A stretch of 64,000 nt of DNA from Limnobaculum xujianqingii (GTDB lineage Bacteria > Pseudomonadota > Gammaproteobacteria > Enterobacterales > Enterobacteriaceae). The stretch lies in NCBI RefSeq assembly GCF_013394855.1, contig NZ_JABMLK010000001.1, positions 1,693,501 through 1,757,500 on the forward strand. Direction: 5' to 3'. Shown piece after piece: positions 27,373 through 37,942 of the stretch. The first letter of the stretch is position 1; the number at the start of each line of letters is the position of its first letter. The position numbers were made by a program, and so were the translations under genes. The notes under the pieces were generated by a model. That model searched no databases, was not told the origin of the DNA, and saw nothing but the letters and a program-made list of their open reading frames with translations.

Positions 27373-27600
27373 CTATTTTTCTTCAACATACTTCAACGTA
27401 ATCCGCTTCTTCGATATCAAACCATGACCATGCTGGCAGAAATAATCTACCGCACCGCAGGCCTGCATCTTTTCCAATGGTTTATTGCAGTCGGGGCAAA
27501 GGGCTATCTGCTGATAAGCCTTATGATAGCCTTCACAATAGAAAGTATTACCTTGTTTCCAGAGCATGGCACGATGACAGTGGGGACAGAGCGCATCCAT
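27373..27600 (-). CDS. yfgJ: Zinc-ribbon protein YfgJ
   Basis: 75 residues with CPHC, YC, CPDC and further Cys/His residues that form a zinc ribbon (DUF1407). E. coli has yfgJ at the same place between xseA and der. No molecular role is established for it. Confidence 0.85.
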   Translation of the reverse strand: MDALCPHCHRAMLWKQGNTFYCEGYHKAYQQIALCPDCNKPLEKMQACGAVDYFCQHGHGLISKKRITLKYVEEK

Positions 27601-27612
27601 CAGGATTCCTCG

Positions 27613-28572
27613 CTAAACCAGACCGCTCCCTCTTAACAACAATAAACCAAGAGCGGTGGTGAAAAATGATGTCAGAGTCGTCAGCGCAATGATGTTAGCC
27701 GCTAAGGTAGGATTTCCCCCCATCGCCCGCGCCATAACATAACTGGCTGCTGCTGTCGGTGTCGCCGACAGTAAAAATATAACTCCTAACGGTGCACCAC
27801 GGAAGCCGTATAACCATCCGCCTAAAAACAGCAGTAATGGCACTACAAGAACCCGGGCAACACAGGAGAGCATCGCGACATTCGATGAACGAAACATGGC
27901 GCGAAAATCCAGACTGGCACCAGTACATAACAGTGCCAGTGGTAACGCGATACCAGAGATATAGTTACCGGTCTTAGTTAATACATCAGGAATATGAATA
28001 GAAAAAACAGAGAAGGGTAATGCCAGCAAAATACCGATGATCAACGGGTTAGTGACTACGCCGCGAATAATACTGGTGAAACTTGGCCTGCCATTAGGAC
28101 CGGTTGATAAACTGCGGGCAAGGGTAATTACAGATAAAACGTTATACAAAATCACAGTGACAACAATATAGAATGATGCGACAGAAACGCCTTCACTACC
28201 AAACGCCATTGAGGCATATGCAACACCTAATATTGCCGCATTTCCGCGAAAGCCCCCCTGAACAAAGATCCCTCTTTCTCTGCGATCTTTAACTAAGTAA
28301 GGCGCAGCCAATTCCAATAACAAAAAGCTACCAAGCGTTCCGATAGCGGCATGCATCATCATCGGTAAATGACTTTGAAAATCTTCATGATTTCCGGCAA
28401 TACTGAAGAACAACAGGCAAGGCAGAGCGATATTGAATACCACTCTGCTGGCGGTATCGCAAAAATGATCGTCAATCAGGCGCAGATGCCGTAAGAAAAC
28501 CCCAAGCAGCATCATTAATAAGGTAGGAACCGTTACGCTAAAAGCGAAACTCCATGTTTCCCATGACATCAT
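27613..28572 (-). CDS. AEC-family membrane transporter
   Basis: 319 residues, about ten hydrophobic helices in two groups of five separated by a short loop near residue 155. Typical AEC (auxin efflux carrier) features include the start LLMMLLGVFLRHLRLID. Family members export malonate, malate or other organic acids; the substrate cannot be read here. It lies 12 bases upstream of yfgJ on the same strand. Not part of the E. coli cluster at this position. Confidence 0.85.
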   Translation of the reverse strand: MMSWETWSFAFSVTVPTLLMMLLGVFLRHLRLIDDHFCDTASRVVFNIALPCLLFFSIAGNHEDFQSHLPMMMHAAIGTLGSFLLLELAAPYLVKDRRERGIFVQGGFRGNAAILGVAYASMAFGSEGVSVASFYIVVTVILYNVLSVITLARSLSTGPNGRPSFTSIIRGVVTNPLIIGILLALPFSVFSIHIPDVLTKTGNYISGIALPLALLCTGASLDFRAMFRSSNVAMLSCVARVLVVPLLLFLGGWLYGFRGAPLGVIFLLSATPTAAASYVMARAMGGNPTLAANIIALTTLTSFFTTALGLLLLRGSGLV

Positions 28573-28907
28573 TTTTGTTTATTCCTTTAAACAATTTAGC
28601 AGAGCCTAAAATTTATAAAATATTGTTATTCTATAAGGCTAAAACCACAGTCTCACCATTCTATCCTGCAAAATAAATAAGTAAACACCACACATTTGAG
28701 TAAATTTTCATATAAAAGCCCTAAAGCCATATTATCATTATGAAACTATAACAATTGAAAAAATTTACCCGGCAAGAAAATAAGTTTGTCCCGATCGCAA
28801 AATTGATCTGCGCTAAATGGCCACTGTTGAGTATAATAATTGCTCGGACGTCAGCGTTTACGGGCTTACCCTCCTCCTCAGCCCTTGCGTGATACAACAC
28901 TTCAAAT

Positions 28908-29012
28908 ATGAAACCTGACGATAAAACTGATGATAAGGAATATCTTTCTATGGAGAACCACACTCCCAATAGCTCTACCTTTTCGGGCAATTACTACAGG
29001 AAGCATGCCTGA
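28908..29012 (+). CDS. Possible leader peptide coupled to the antiporter gene
   Basis: 34 codons (MKPDDKTDDKEYLSMENH...). The stop overlaps the antiporter start as TGATG. An inner ATG at 28950, with AAGGA about ten bases upstream, is the more likely start (20 residues). The sequence resembles no known protein. The rest of 28573-28907 contains a TATAAT at 28832-28837 and no gene. Confidence 0.35.
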   Translation: MKPDDKTDDKEYLSMENHTPNSSTFSGNYYRKHA

Positions 29013-30835
29013 TGAATGAGCCTTTGTTACTACTTACTATTATCCTGTTTGTTGCTGCGGTTACTGTTACGCTATCAAAAAAGATCGGATTAGGTTCCAT
29101 TCTGGGCCTGTTGATCACGGGTGTGATTATCGGTCCTCATACGCCGGGTCAGGTTATTCATAAGGAACATGTTGATGGAATTTTGCATGTTTCTGAATTT
29201 GGTATTGTTCTGCTGCTATTTATCATCGGCCTGGAAATGCAACCTAAGCGCCTTTGGTCAATGCGAAGAGTCGTTTTTGGCTTAGGCTCGCTGCAAATAT
29301 TACTTTCTGGTATCGCTATTGGTGCCTATTTCTATTTGCTTGGCAATTCAGCCAATGCGGCCATCATTATTGGCCTGACGCTGGCGCTCTCTTCTACCGC
29401 ATTCGTGATTCAAATATTGCAGGAGCATAATGAGTTCTCCAGCGAACACGGACGTATTGGTTTTGCCATTCTGCTAATGCAGGATTTAGCCATTGTTCCA
29501 TTACTGGCGCTGGTTCCATTACTTTCCGATAAGATTGCGGTACTGCCAGATGATTCCCCTATGTGGATGCAGACCATTTCAGTTATTGGCGCGCTACTGC
29601 TGGTTATTATATTTGGTCGCTATGTGGTGCCCTGGTTATTGAACCGGATGGCGCGTAAAGGCTATCGCGAGAGTTTCTCGCTGTTTGTGATGTTTGCCGT
29701 GGTGTTAGCTGCTTATGTGATGGAACACTTCGGTTTATCCATGGCACTGGGCGCATTTATTATGGGTATGATGCTGTCTACCTCTAAATATGGCTTCCAA
29801 ATTCACGCCAGCGTTGAATCAGCTAAAAGCCTGCTGATGAGTATCTTCTTTATTTCAGTAGGTATGTCTATCGACTTTATGACACTGGCACAAACTCCGG
29901 TGCTGTTTGTCAGTAATGTGGCCGTTGTCCTGCTGATTAAAATTGTTGTTCTGTTTTTCCTGTCGCTACTGTTTGGCACCTCCAAAGAAGCCGCAACTAA
30001 AGTTGCTTTCCTGCTCTGTCAGGGCGGTGAATTCGGCTTTGTATTATTTGGTGTCGCTAAAGCCTTTGGTGTAATTGATGATACAACCTTTATCATGGGT
30101 ATCGGCGTCATCTCGGTAAGTATGGCGTTTACACCAAGCCTGTATGCTTTTGGCTGTCGCCTGACCAGAAGAGGCGTACTGTCTGAGATTGACCAGACTC
30201 TGACACCGGATGAAACGGCTAATAACGCACGAGTAGTCGTTGCAGGTTACGGTGATACCGGTCATGTACTGGCTCAAATGCTGCAGGATTCCTCCATTCC
30301 TCATATTGTGATCGAGAAGAATCCGGAAGTGGTGAAGAAAGCCCAAAAAGCCGGTATTCCTGCCTATTTCGGTGATATCACTGACCCAAAACTGCTTAAC
30401 GTGATTGGTGTTGAACAAGCGCAAATGGTAATTGTCTCTATCGACCATAACGCCAGTGCACTTAAAGCGGTATCAACGCTGCGTTCACTTTATCCTATGC
30501 TAAAAATATTAGCCCGGGTGCTGGACAAAGATTTAAAGGACCAACTGCTGGAAGCCGGTGCCAACTGGGTTGTTATTGAAACTCTGGAAAGCAGTCTGCA
30601 CATTGGTGCCGAAGCGCTGAAAGTTCTGGGTGTGGCAGATGAGGAAGTATCCGAACTGGTCGATTCTCTGCGTAAAGATGAGATGATGGCTCCGGTAGAG
30701 GAACCTGAAAATGACGATACTGAAGCAGAATCAAATACGGTAAGTGAACCTATCGTTACCGATACTGACTTTGAACTCCCGTCTGATGACGATGATAAAA
30801 CTCTGGAACCACATCAGCGGCCAGAAGCCGGTTGA
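29012..30835 (+). CDS. CPA2 cation:proton antiporter with RCK domain (KefB/KefC-like)
   Basis: 607 residues. About twelve membrane helices (residues 5-385) with the family motif STAFVIQIL and a conserved QDLAIVPLL. A cytosolic RCK/TrkA-N domain follows (VVVAGYGDTGHVLAQML at about 408-424, GDI, then MVIVSIDHN) and a very acidic tail (about 555-607). KefB/C proteins exchange K+ for H+ under glutathione-adduct control. The unusual acidic tail and the lack of a KefF/KefG-type partner gene nearby leave the exact ion and control open. Stop codon of a short upstream frame overlaps the start. Confidence 0.88.
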   Translation: MNEPLLLLTIILFVAAVTVTLSKKIGLGSILGLLITGVIIGPHTPGQVIHKEHVDGILHVSEFGIVLLLFIIGLEMQPKRLWSMRRVVFGLGSLQILLSGIAIGAYFYLLGNSANAAIIIGLTLALSSTAFVIQILQEHNEFSSEHGRIGFAILLMQDLAIVPLLALVPLLSDKIAVLPDDSPMWMQTISVIGALLLVIIFGRYVVPWLLNRMARKGYRESFSLFVMFAVVLAAYVMEHFGLSMALGAFIMGMMLSTSKYGFQIHASVESAKSLLMSIFFISVGMSIDFMTLAQTPVLFVSNVAVVLLIKIVVLFFLSLLFGTSKEAATKVAFLLCQGGEFGFVLFGVAKAFGVIDDTTFIMGIGVISVSMAFTPSLYAFGCRLTRRGVLSEIDQTLTPDETANNARVVVAGYGDTGHVLAQMLQDSSIPHIVIEKNPEVVKKAQKAGIPAYFGDITDPKLLNVIGVEQAQMVIVSIDHNASALKAVSTLRSLYPMLKILARVLDKDLKDQLLEAGANWVVIETLESSLHIGAEALKVLGVADEEVSELVDSLRKDEMMAPVEEPENDDTEAESNTVSEPIVTDTDFELPSDDDDKTLEPHQRPEAG

Positions 30836-30898
30836 TAAAAGAAATTCTCTGAAGCCAGAGATCTCATCTCCACTGGAGATAGTTTAGAGCTGACAAAC

Positions 30899-30925
30899 AA
30901 AAGGGGCGCATATAGCGCCCCTTTT
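30899..30925. terminator. Bidirectional terminator between antiporter and der
   Basis: AAAAGGGGCGC, loop ATATA, GCGCCCCTTTT between two convergent genes. Confidence 0.9.
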
Positions 30926-30939
30926 ACTTTTCCGAATAC

Positions 30940-32439
30940 TTACTTACCACGACTCTTAATATGCTGCATCAAACGACGACGTTTACGCTGCTGAGTTGGC
31001 GTCAGTTTATTACGACGGCCCGCAAACGGGTTATCACCTTCTTTAAACTGAATACGAATTGGTGTTCCCATTACTTCCAGCGAACGGCGGAAATAGTTCA
31101 TCAGATAGCGTTTGTAGGAGTCCGGCAGGTCTTTCACTTGATTACCATGGATAACCACAATTGGTGGGTTATATCCCCCGGCATGGGCATATTTCAGCTT
31201 CACACGACGACCGCTGACCAAAGGTGGCTGATGGTCATCCTGCGCCATTTGCATAATCCGCGTCAGTAACGAGGTACTTACTCTGCGGGTTGCACAGCGA
31301 TAGGCTTCCTGTACTGATTCAAACAAATTACCCACACCACTACCGTGCAGAGCAGAGATAAAATGAACCCGGGCAAAATCAACGAAACCCAAGCGCAGAT
31401 CCAATGTCTCTTTAACCTGCTCTTTGATTTCCTGCGATAAACCATCCCATTTATTTACCGCGATAACCAGTGAGCGCCCACTATTGATGATGAATCCCAA
31501 CAGGGAAAGATCCTGATCGGAAATGCCTTCACGAGCATCGATCACCAGCAATACCACGTTTGCATCTTCGATGGCTTGTAGGGTTTTAATCACAGAGAAC
31601 TTTTCTACCGTCTCTGTAACTTTTGCCCGTTTGCGCACACCTGCTGTATCAATCAGGATATATTCCCGCTCATCACGCGTCATCGGAATATAGATACTGT
31701 CACGGGTTGTTCCCGGCATGTCGTAAACCACGACGCGTTCTTCACCCAGAATACGGTTAGTTAGCGTTGACTTACCCACATTAGGACGACCAACAATCGC
31801 CAGTTTAATCGGTAAATTTTCCAGATAAGAGGAATCTTCTTCTTCCTCTCCTTCTGCGGCATCTTCATCAAACTCTTCATCCCAGATATCAGTACCGATA
31901 TCTGCAAATTCATCATCCTGATTTTCTGATTCAGCAGACTCATCTTCTTCAACTACCGGGCCCAGCACCTGCTCAATCAGAGAGGTCACACCACGCCCAT
32001 GAGAAGCAGCAATCGGGTAGACTTCCCCTAATCCCAGCGCATAAAAATCGCCTACCGCACTGTCAGGATCCAGACCATCGGTCTTATTCGCCACCAGGAA
32101 AGTCGCCTTTTCACGCATCCGAAGATGTTGAGCGATACCCTGATCCGCAGGCATAAGTCCTGCACGGGCATCCACCATAAATAAAACGACATCGGCTTCT
32201 TCAATCGCCAATAGCGACTGACCTGCCATATGGGTTTCAACGCCGTCTTCGGTTCCATCAATACCACCGGTATCGATGACGATAAATTCGTGGCCAGCAG
32301 ATTCGGCCTTACCGTATTTCCGGTCACGGGTTAATCCCGGGAAATCAGCAACCAATGCATCACGAGTACGCGTTAAGCGGTTAAATAGCGTGGACTTACC
32401 CACGTTGGGACGCCCGACCAGCGCGATAACAGGGATCAT
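30940..32439 (-). CDS. der: Ribosome biogenesis GTPase Der (EngA)
   Basis: 499 residues. Two tandem G domains, each with GRPNVGKS (about 8-15 and 211-218), DxxG (DTGG, DTAG) and NKxD (NKTD, NKWD). An acidic linker between them (about 165-200) is rich in Glu/Asp. A KH-like C-terminal domain ends in Lys/Arg-rich [11 protein letters not shown]. Needed for 50S subunit maturation. GAGG lies about ten bases before the start. A hairpin separates it from bamB, so it may have its own promoter. Confidence 0.98.
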   Translation of the reverse strand: MIPVIALVGRPNVGKSTLFNRLTRTRDALVADFPGLTRDRKYGKAESAGHEFIVIDTGGIDGTEDGVETHMAGQSLLAIEEADVVLFMVDARAGLMPADQGIAQHLRMREKATFLVANKTDGLDPDSAVGDFYALGLGEVYPIAASHGRGVTSLIEQVLGPVVEEDESAESENQDDEFADIGTDIWDEEFDEDAAEGEEEEDSSYLENLPIKLAIVGRPNVGKSTLTNRILGEERVVVYDMPGTTRDSIYIPMTRDEREYILIDTAGVRKRAKVTETVEKFSVIKTLQAIEDANVVLLVIDAREGISDQDLSLLGFIINSGRSLVIAVNKWDGLSQEIKEQVKETLDLRLGFVDFARVHFISALHGSGVGNLFESVQEAYRCATRRVSTSLLTRIMQMAQDDHQPPLVSGRRVKLKYAHAGGYNPPIVVIHGNQVKDLPDSYKRYLMNYFRRSLEVMGTPIRIQFKEGDNPFAGRRNKLTPTQQRKRRRLMQHIKSRGK

Positions 32440-32516
32440 TATTAAAGCCTCTTTCTTTTTAACTCTATGATTTTAAAATGGTTAATTAAAAAACATCACC
32501 ATCTTTATAGAAGACG

Positions 32517-32546
32517 AAACGGCCCCTGATGTCAGGAGCCGTTTTT
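32517..32546 (-). terminator. Terminator after bamB
   Basis: AAACGGC..CCTGA / TCAGG.GCCGTTTTT stem between bamB and der on the same strand. Confidence 0.7.
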
Positions 32547-32593
32547 CAGCAGGCATAATTCAATAACATCATGCCTTTTGGATAATCATTAAC

Positions 32594-33775
32594 TCAGCGG
32601 CTATAGGAGTAAACGCTACCGCCACGAGCCTGAATTACCAGTCGATCGCCTGCAACGATTGGCGAGGACAGGAATCCATCACTATCAACTTTATTCTGTG
32701 CGACGAACTGACCGGTGGAGCTGTCCATCCAGTGCAGATAACCTTCTGAGTCGCCGACCACAACATAACCATTAAACAATACTGGTGCAGTCAGTTGGCG
32801 ATGCAACAGATCGTTCTGTGTCCACAGAATAGTTCCGCCATTCAGCGTCAGAGCAACCACTTTATCATCCTGGTCTACCAGAAAAACGCGACCGCTGTCG
32901 ATAAAGAAATCATTAACTGAGCCCATATCGCGTTTCCAGATAATCTGGCCTGAGCGCAGGTCCATGGCAGTAAAGCTACCATTATAACCCTGAGCATAAA
33001 CAACGTTGTCAACGATCACCGGGGTACTATCTACGTCAGCTAAGCGATCAATTTCCGTTGCGCCACTTGGCTGAGAAATGCGCTGTTGCCAAATTAACTG
33101 ACCTTGATCTAACAGTACCGCATTCACACGACCGTTATCACCACCAACAACTGCTGCACCATGTGCAACAGCTGGCGCTGATTCGCCACGCAGAGAAAGC
33201 AGTGGCATTCCCAGGTTGGCGGTCCATTTAATGGTACCATCCGCTTCACTTAACGCCTGCAACATACCGTTAGTGGTATGAACCAGCACTAAACCATTAC
33301 TCACTACCGGACGAGACAGTACTTCACCAGCAACCAGGGTTTTCCATGCCAGCGCGCCATCAGCAGTATTAAGGGCATAAACCATGGCATTTTCACTGCC
33401 AACATAAACATGCGCGCCCGCTGCCGTTACTCCACCAGATAACATTGGTGATTTTGCAGAAGAGAAGAAACCTGCGCTTTCAGTTACGTCAACTTTCCAA
33501 ACCTGGCTACCGCTATCGGCATCCATTGCTTTAACCTGACCATTACGCGCTGCCGCATAAATGCGACCGTCCTGCCAGGATGGGCGCAAGTGAGAATAGT
33601 ATTCACCAACGCCGTTCCCCACTGAAGTACTCCAGTGCTTATTCGGTGAAAATTGGTTACTCACCTGTGGCAGTGGTGACATTTTTACAGCATCATCATC
33701 GCCGCCAAACAGCGAACAACCACTCAGCATGGTTACAGACAGCAATCCTACGCAAAAAATTCTACGTAATTTCAT
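32594..33775 (-). CDS. bamB: Outer-membrane assembly lipoprotein BamB
   Basis: 393 residues. Lipoprotein signal with lipobox LSGC (Cys20), then an eight-bladed beta-propeller of PQQ-like repeats with recurring "VYALN.ADG...W" motifs. Part of the BAM complex that inserts beta-barrel proteins. Starts 10 bases downstream of yfgM in a hisS-yfgM-bamB order as in E. coli. Confidence 0.97.
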   Translation of the reverse strand: MKLRRIFCVGLLSVTMLSGCSLFGGDDDAVKMSPLPQVSNQFSPNKHWSTSVGNGVGEYYSHLRPSWQDGRIYAAARNGQVKAMDADSGSQVWKVDVTESAGFFSSAKSPMLSGGVTAAGAHVYVGSENAMVYALNTADGALAWKTLVAGEVLSRPVVSNGLVLVHTTNGMLQALSEADGTIKWTANLGMPLLSLRGESAPAVAHGAAVVGGDNGRVNAVLLDQGQLIWQQRISQPSGATEIDRLADVDSTPVIVDNVVYAQGYNGSFTAMDLRSGQIIWKRDMGSVNDFFIDSGRVFLVDQDDKVVALTLNGGTILWTQNDLLHRQLTAPVLFNGYVVVGDSEGYLHWMDSSTGQFVAQNKVDSDGFLSSPIVAGDRLVIQARGGSVYSYSR

Positions 33776-33785
33776 TCAAATCCCC

Positions 33786-34391
33786 TTAGGCGGCCAGATT
33801 GTTCAGTTTAATGCGCAGTAGCTCTTTTAGTACCGGTGATGGATTATCTTCAAATGCTTGCGTATAGGCATCACGCGCGCCTTTTGTATCACCTTTAGCC
33901 ACTAAAACATCACCACGAATTGCCTGAGCCTGTGCAAACCAACCACCTTTTTGTACTGCATCCAGCGTTTTCAGCGCATCATCAAACTGCTTCTCTTGCA
34001 GTTGAACACGCGCCAGACGCAGATTGATGGCTGGCAATAGATTATCGTCCTTGGTATGAGTCTGCGCCCACTGCAGTTGTTGCTTAGCTTTGGCAAAATC
34101 ACCCTTCTCAACCAGATCCTGAGCCAGTTTCAGTGCACCGAAAACACCATAGGTGTTATCGTTAGCCTGAATAAATGCTTCTAAACCGGCCGTATTCTCG
34201 CTTTGCAACATCGCATTATCAAAGGAGACCGAAGCAGTTGTTAAGTTGGTATGCTGATGTGACTGCCAGTAACGCCAGCCAAACAGACCACCGATACCTA
34301 AAACGACACCCACTACGATAGCTTTTCCGTTTTCACGGAAAAAGTTACGCACCGCATCTAACTGCTCGTCTTCATTGTTATAGATTTCCAC
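33786..34391 (-). CDS. yfgM: YfgM, ancillary SecYEG translocon subunit
   Basis: 201 residues from a GTG (MEIYNNEDEQ). One membrane helix (about 24-41, AIVVGVVLGIGGLFGWRYW) then a periplasmic TPR-like domain. It works with PpiD at the translocon and influences RcsB stability in E. coli. Upstream GAGGGA supports the GTG start; hisS ends 14 bases before it. Confidence 0.93.
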   Translation of the reverse strand: MEIYNNEDEQLDAVRNFFRENGKAIVVGVVLGIGGLFGWRYWQSHQHTNLTTASVSFDNAMLQSENTAGLEAFIQANDNTYGVFGALKLAQDLVEKGDFAKAKQQLQWAQTHTKDDNLLPAINLRLARVQLQEKQFDDALKTLDAVQKGGWFAQAQAIRGDVLVAKGDTKGARDAYTQAFEDNPSPVLKELLRIKLNNLAA

Positions 34392-34405
34392 GGTGTCCCT
34401 CTTGA

Positions 34406-35695
34406 TTAACCGATCAATGTTGCTAAATGCGCAGCAGCTTCAGCCTGCGCTACAGTTTGTTGTTCGCCATTACGCAGATCTTTTACTACTACCTGCCCGG
34501 CTGCTACTTCATTTTCACCCAGAACCAGAGCCACTTGAGCACCCCATTTATCGGCACGGGCAAACTGCTTTTTAAAGTTACCGCCGCCGTAGTTGGTCAT
34601 CAGACGCAACTCAGGCGTTGTATCACGAATGGTTTCTGCCAGCTTCATGGCCGCAATTTGCGTACCTTCACCGGAAGAGATCAGATAAACATCCACTGCC
34701 CGCGCGGCTTTAAACTCGGGGTTAACCGCCTGCACTAACAGTACCAGACGTTCCAGCCCCATGGCAAAACCAACGCCAGGCGTTGCATGCCCACCCAGTT
34801 GCTCAACCAGACCATCATAACGACCACCGGCACAAACTGTACCCTGAGCACCCAAACTGGTGGTTACCCATTCAAATACCGTGCGGTTGTAATAGTCCAA
34901 GCCACGAACTAAGCGTGGATTAATTGTATAACCGATACCAACATTATCCAGAAATGCGCACAGCCCGGCAAAATGCTGTCTGGACTCTTCATCCAGATAA
35001 TCCATCAATGTCGGAGCACCGTTTAACAGTGCCTGAACTCCTGCATTTTTGGAATCCAGTACCCGCAGCGGATTGGTATACATACGGCGTTTGCAGTCTT
35101 CATCCAGTTGGTCTTTATGCTGCTCCAGAAACGCGACTAACGCTTCTTTGTAATTGGCTCTGGCATCCAGTGAACCAATAGTGTTCAGCTCCAGAGTCAC
35201 GTGCTCTGCAATGCCCAGTTCACGCCACCAACGTGCTGTTAACATAATCAGTTCAGCATCAACATCCGGCCCGGCAAGGCCAAATACTTCGGCGCCCATT
35301 TGGTGGAATTGACGATAGCGACCTTTCTGTGGACGTTCATGACGAAACATTGGACCTAAATACCACAGGCGTTGTTCCTGATTGTAGATAAGACCACGTT
35401 CAATACCAGCACGAACGCAACCAGCAGTCCCTTCCGGGCGCATAGTTAACGATGTTACCTCTTCACCATCACGCTCGCGATCGTTGAAGGTATACATCTC
35501 TTTCTCTACTACATCGGTAACTTCACCAATTGCACGCTTAAATAATGGGGTTTGTTCAAGAACCGGCGTGCGAATCTCACTATATCCATAAGATTCAACA
35601 ACACGCTTAATAATGTCCTCAACTCGCTGCCATACTGCGGTGTCTTCTGGTAAATAGTCATTCATACCACGTACAGATTGAATTTTCTTTGACAC
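34406..35695 (-). CDS. hisS: Histidyl-tRNA synthetase
   Basis: 429 residues from a GTG start. Class II synthetase with motif 1 region, motif 2 ([11 protein letters not shown] and [16 protein letters not shown]), the His-specific [15 protein letters not shown] and motif 3 [11 protein letters not shown]-terminal anticodon-binding domain follows (about 330-429). Charges tRNA-His. Confidence 0.98.
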   Translation of the reverse strand: MSKKIQSVRGMNDYLPEDTAVWQRVEDIIKRVVESYGYSEIRTPVLEQTPLFKRAIGEVTDVVEKEMYTFNDRERDGEEVTSLTMRPEGTAGCVRAGIERGLIYNQEQRLWYLGPMFRHERPQKGRYRQFHQMGAEVFGLAGPDVDAELIMLTARWWRELGIAEHVTLELNTIGSLDARANYKEALVAFLEQHKDQLDEDCKRRMYTNPLRVLDSKNAGVQALLNGAPTLMDYLDEESRQHFAGLCAFLDNVGIGYTINPRLVRGLDYYNRTVFEWVTTSLGAQGTVCAGGRYDGLVEQLGGHATPGVGFAMGLERLVLLVQAVNPEFKAARAVDVYLISSGEGTQIAAMKLAETIRDTTPELRLMTNYGGGNFKKQFARADKWGAQVALVLGENEVAAGQVVVKDLRNGEQQTVAQAEAAAHLATLIG

Positions 35696-35842
35696 GTCAA
35701 TTCTCTATATTCTTAAAAATTTCGTTGATTATAGGAGGTATTCCCTCTCCACATCAATGCAAACAGGCGGTTATTACACAGTAACACCGCCCGATTAATC
35801 TGTCTTTTTACCAATCGCTACTCATATTGTCACGATTTCTCA

Positions 35843-36958
35843 TTAATCCTGACTGATATCGATACGCTTGGATTTATCCAGCATACTGGCTCTGGCGCGG
35901 ATCTTCGCTTCCAGTTGATCAATCATATTTTCGTTATCAAAGCGTTCTTTCTGGCGCTCACCATTTTCATAGTAACCGCTTTTATTATGACCGCCTGTCA
36001 CGCCAATATCAGAGACCAAAGCCTCACCTGGCCCGTTAACCACGCAACCAATAATGGAAACATCCATCGGGGTAATAATATCTTCCAGACGCTGTTCCAG
36101 TGCGTTAACCGTACCGATAACATCAAATTCCTGACGGGAGCAGGTTGGGCAGGCAATAAAATTGATCCCTCTGGAGCGAATACGCAGCGCCTTCAGAATA
36201 TCAAAACCAACTTTCACTTCTTCTACCGGGTCCGCCGCCAGTGAAATACGTAACGTATCACCAATGCCTTCTGCCAGTAACATACCTAAACCAATTGCTG
36301 ACTTCACAGAACCGCTACGCGCTCCCCCTGCTTCAGTAATCCCTAAATGCAAAGGTTGCTCAATTTGTTTTGCCAGCAGGCGATAAGATTGCACCGCCAA
36401 AAAGACATCTGAAGCTTTAACGCTAACTTTAAAAGCATCAAAGTTCATACGGTCAAGAATTTCAACGTGACGCAAAGCTGACTCTACCAGCGCCTCAGGC
36501 GTTGGTTCACCATACTTTTCCTGAATGTCTTTTTCTAACGAACCGCCGTTAATACCAATACGGATAGGAATATTTTTGTCGCGAGCACAGTCAACAACGG
36601 CACGGATGCGGTCTTCACGTCCGATATTACCCGGGTTAATACGCAGGCAGTCAACACCATATTCAGCGACCTGCAGCGCAATACGGTAATCAAAATGAAT
36701 ATCTGCCACCAAAGGAACCGAAACGCGCTGCTTAATCAGCTTAAACGCTTCTGCGGCTTCCATGGTTGGTACAGAAACCCTGACGATATCTACACCGACC
36801 CGTTGTAGCGACTCAATTTGCTTTACCGTTGCCTCTACATCTGTAGTGCGGGTATTGGTCATTGACTGAACGGCAATGGGAGCTCCATCACCAATAGGTA
36901 CATTACCTACATAAATACGTTTTGATTTACGACGAACAATCGGCGTTTCATTGTGCAT
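35843..36958 (-). CDS. ispG: 4-hydroxy-3-methylbut-2-enyl diphosphate synthase
   Basis: 371 residues. TIM-barrel N-terminal domain and a C-terminal [4Fe-4S] domain with [13 protein letters not shown] and [10 protein letters not shown]. Seventh step of the MEP isoprenoid pathway, reducing MEcPP to HMBPP. GGGGAG lies seven bases before the ATG. Follows rodZ with 45 bases between them. Confidence 0.98.
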   Translation of the reverse strand: MHNETPIVRRKSKRIYVGNVPIGDGAPIAVQSMTNTRTTDVEATVKQIESLQRVGVDIVRVSVPTMEAAEAFKLIKQRVSVPLVADIHFDYRIALQVAEYGVDCLRINPGNIGREDRIRAVVDCARDKNIPIRIGINGGSLEKDIQEKYGEPTPEALVESALRHVEILDRMNFDAFKVSVKASDVFLAVQSYRLLAKQIEQPLHLGITEAGGARSGSVKSAIGLGMLLAEGIGDTLRISLAADPVEEVKVGFDILKALRIRSRGINFIACPTCSRQEFDVIGTVNALEQRLEDIITPMDVSIIGCVVNGPGEALVSDIGVTGGHNKSGYYENGERQKERFDNENMIDQLEAKIRARASMLDKSKRIDISQD

Positions 36959-37003
36959 TATAAGCTCTCCCCGAAAACTACCACGGCTGGTTAACCTAGT
37001 TGG

Positions 37004-37942
37004 TTATTCAGCCGCTAACGTCAGGCGAGCAGTACGACTTGAACTTTTATACGGGCTCATATCGACAGGTTTGCCTTTGTAACTAATTTCTACTCCAGCT
37101 GGCGCTCCCAGTTTAACCCGATAAGGGGCTTGTCCGGAAAGTGACAACTTACCATCTTTTCTCTGTAAACCGCTGTACAGGTTCTGCCCTCTGGCATCGA
37201 TTACCTCTACCCAACAATCCTGAGTAAATGTCATATAGATATCATTAGTATCCTGTACCAGTTGAGCCGTTGTACCTGCGGCTGCTTCAGCTTCAGCAAC
37301 CTGAGCTGCTACTGCTTCTTCCAGCGTTGGCGCCACATTTTGAGCAGGTTGAGTTGGAGACTGTGTCTGACCAACATTATTAGCTGCAGGCGCGTTGTTG
37401 GTAGAATCCGGGGTTACCGATGGCTGAGTCGTGATTGTATTAGAGGACGTGGTATCAGGCTGGTTATTTGACAATAAAATTTGGTTTTGTTCACCAGATG
37501 ATGGCATTAACTCGCTTTGCTGTGCCTTATGATTCTCCCACCACCAGGCTCCAGTTAAACCAAGTACCACAAATAAAATCAACCAGGTAAACAAGGTTAA
37601 CCAACGGTCAATCTTTTTACGCGGTTTACCTAACGTAAAACCTTTAATGCGGTTAGTTTCAACAATATTTTTTTCTACGTTACTTTTTGGCAGTAATGCA
37701 ATTAACTCATCCTCTGGCACCTGAACCAGCTTGGCATAAGAACGGATATAACCTTTGATAAAGGTTGGCGCTAAATCTAACGGATTTAAGCCATCCTCCA
37801 GTTCCCTGACGGTACTCACCTTTAAACGCAGTTGCTCAGCCACCGAACGCTGGCTAAGGTTCAATGCTTTTCTGGCTTCGCTGAGTCGGTAACCGATTTC
37901 AGCCAGTGGTGTTTCTCTTTCTTGCGGTGTATCAGTATTCAT
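37004..37942 (-). CDS. rodZ: Cytoskeletal protein RodZ
   Basis: 312 residues, slightly shorter than the E. coli protein. Cytosolic helix-turn-helix domain (about 15-85), one membrane helix (about 114-134), a Thr/Asn/Gln-rich periplasmic linker and a C-terminal beta domain (DUF4115, about 235-312). It links MreB to the cell envelope to maintain rod shape. Start overlaps the pilW end by 11 bases. Confidence 0.95.
   Translation of the reverse strand: MNTDTPQERETPLAEIGYRLSEARKALNLSQRSVAEQLRLKVSTVRELEDGLNPLDLAPTFIKGYIRSYAKLVQVPEDELIALLPKSNVEKNIVETNRIKGFTLGKPRKKIDRWLTLFTWLILFVVLGLTGAWWWENHKAQQSELMPSSGEQNQILLSNNQPDTTSSNTITTQPSVTPDSTNNAPAANNVGQTQSPTQPAQNVAPTLEEAVAAQVAEAEAAAGTTAQLVQDTNDIYMTFTQDCWVEVIDARGQNLYSGLQRKDGKLSLSGQAPYRVKLGAPAGVEISYKGKPVDMSPYKSSSRTARLTLAAE

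Noticed and set aside
28721-28990. 89-codon minus-strand frame upstream of the antiporter
   Set aside because: Covers the antiporter leader region on the wrong strand and has no start signal or family.
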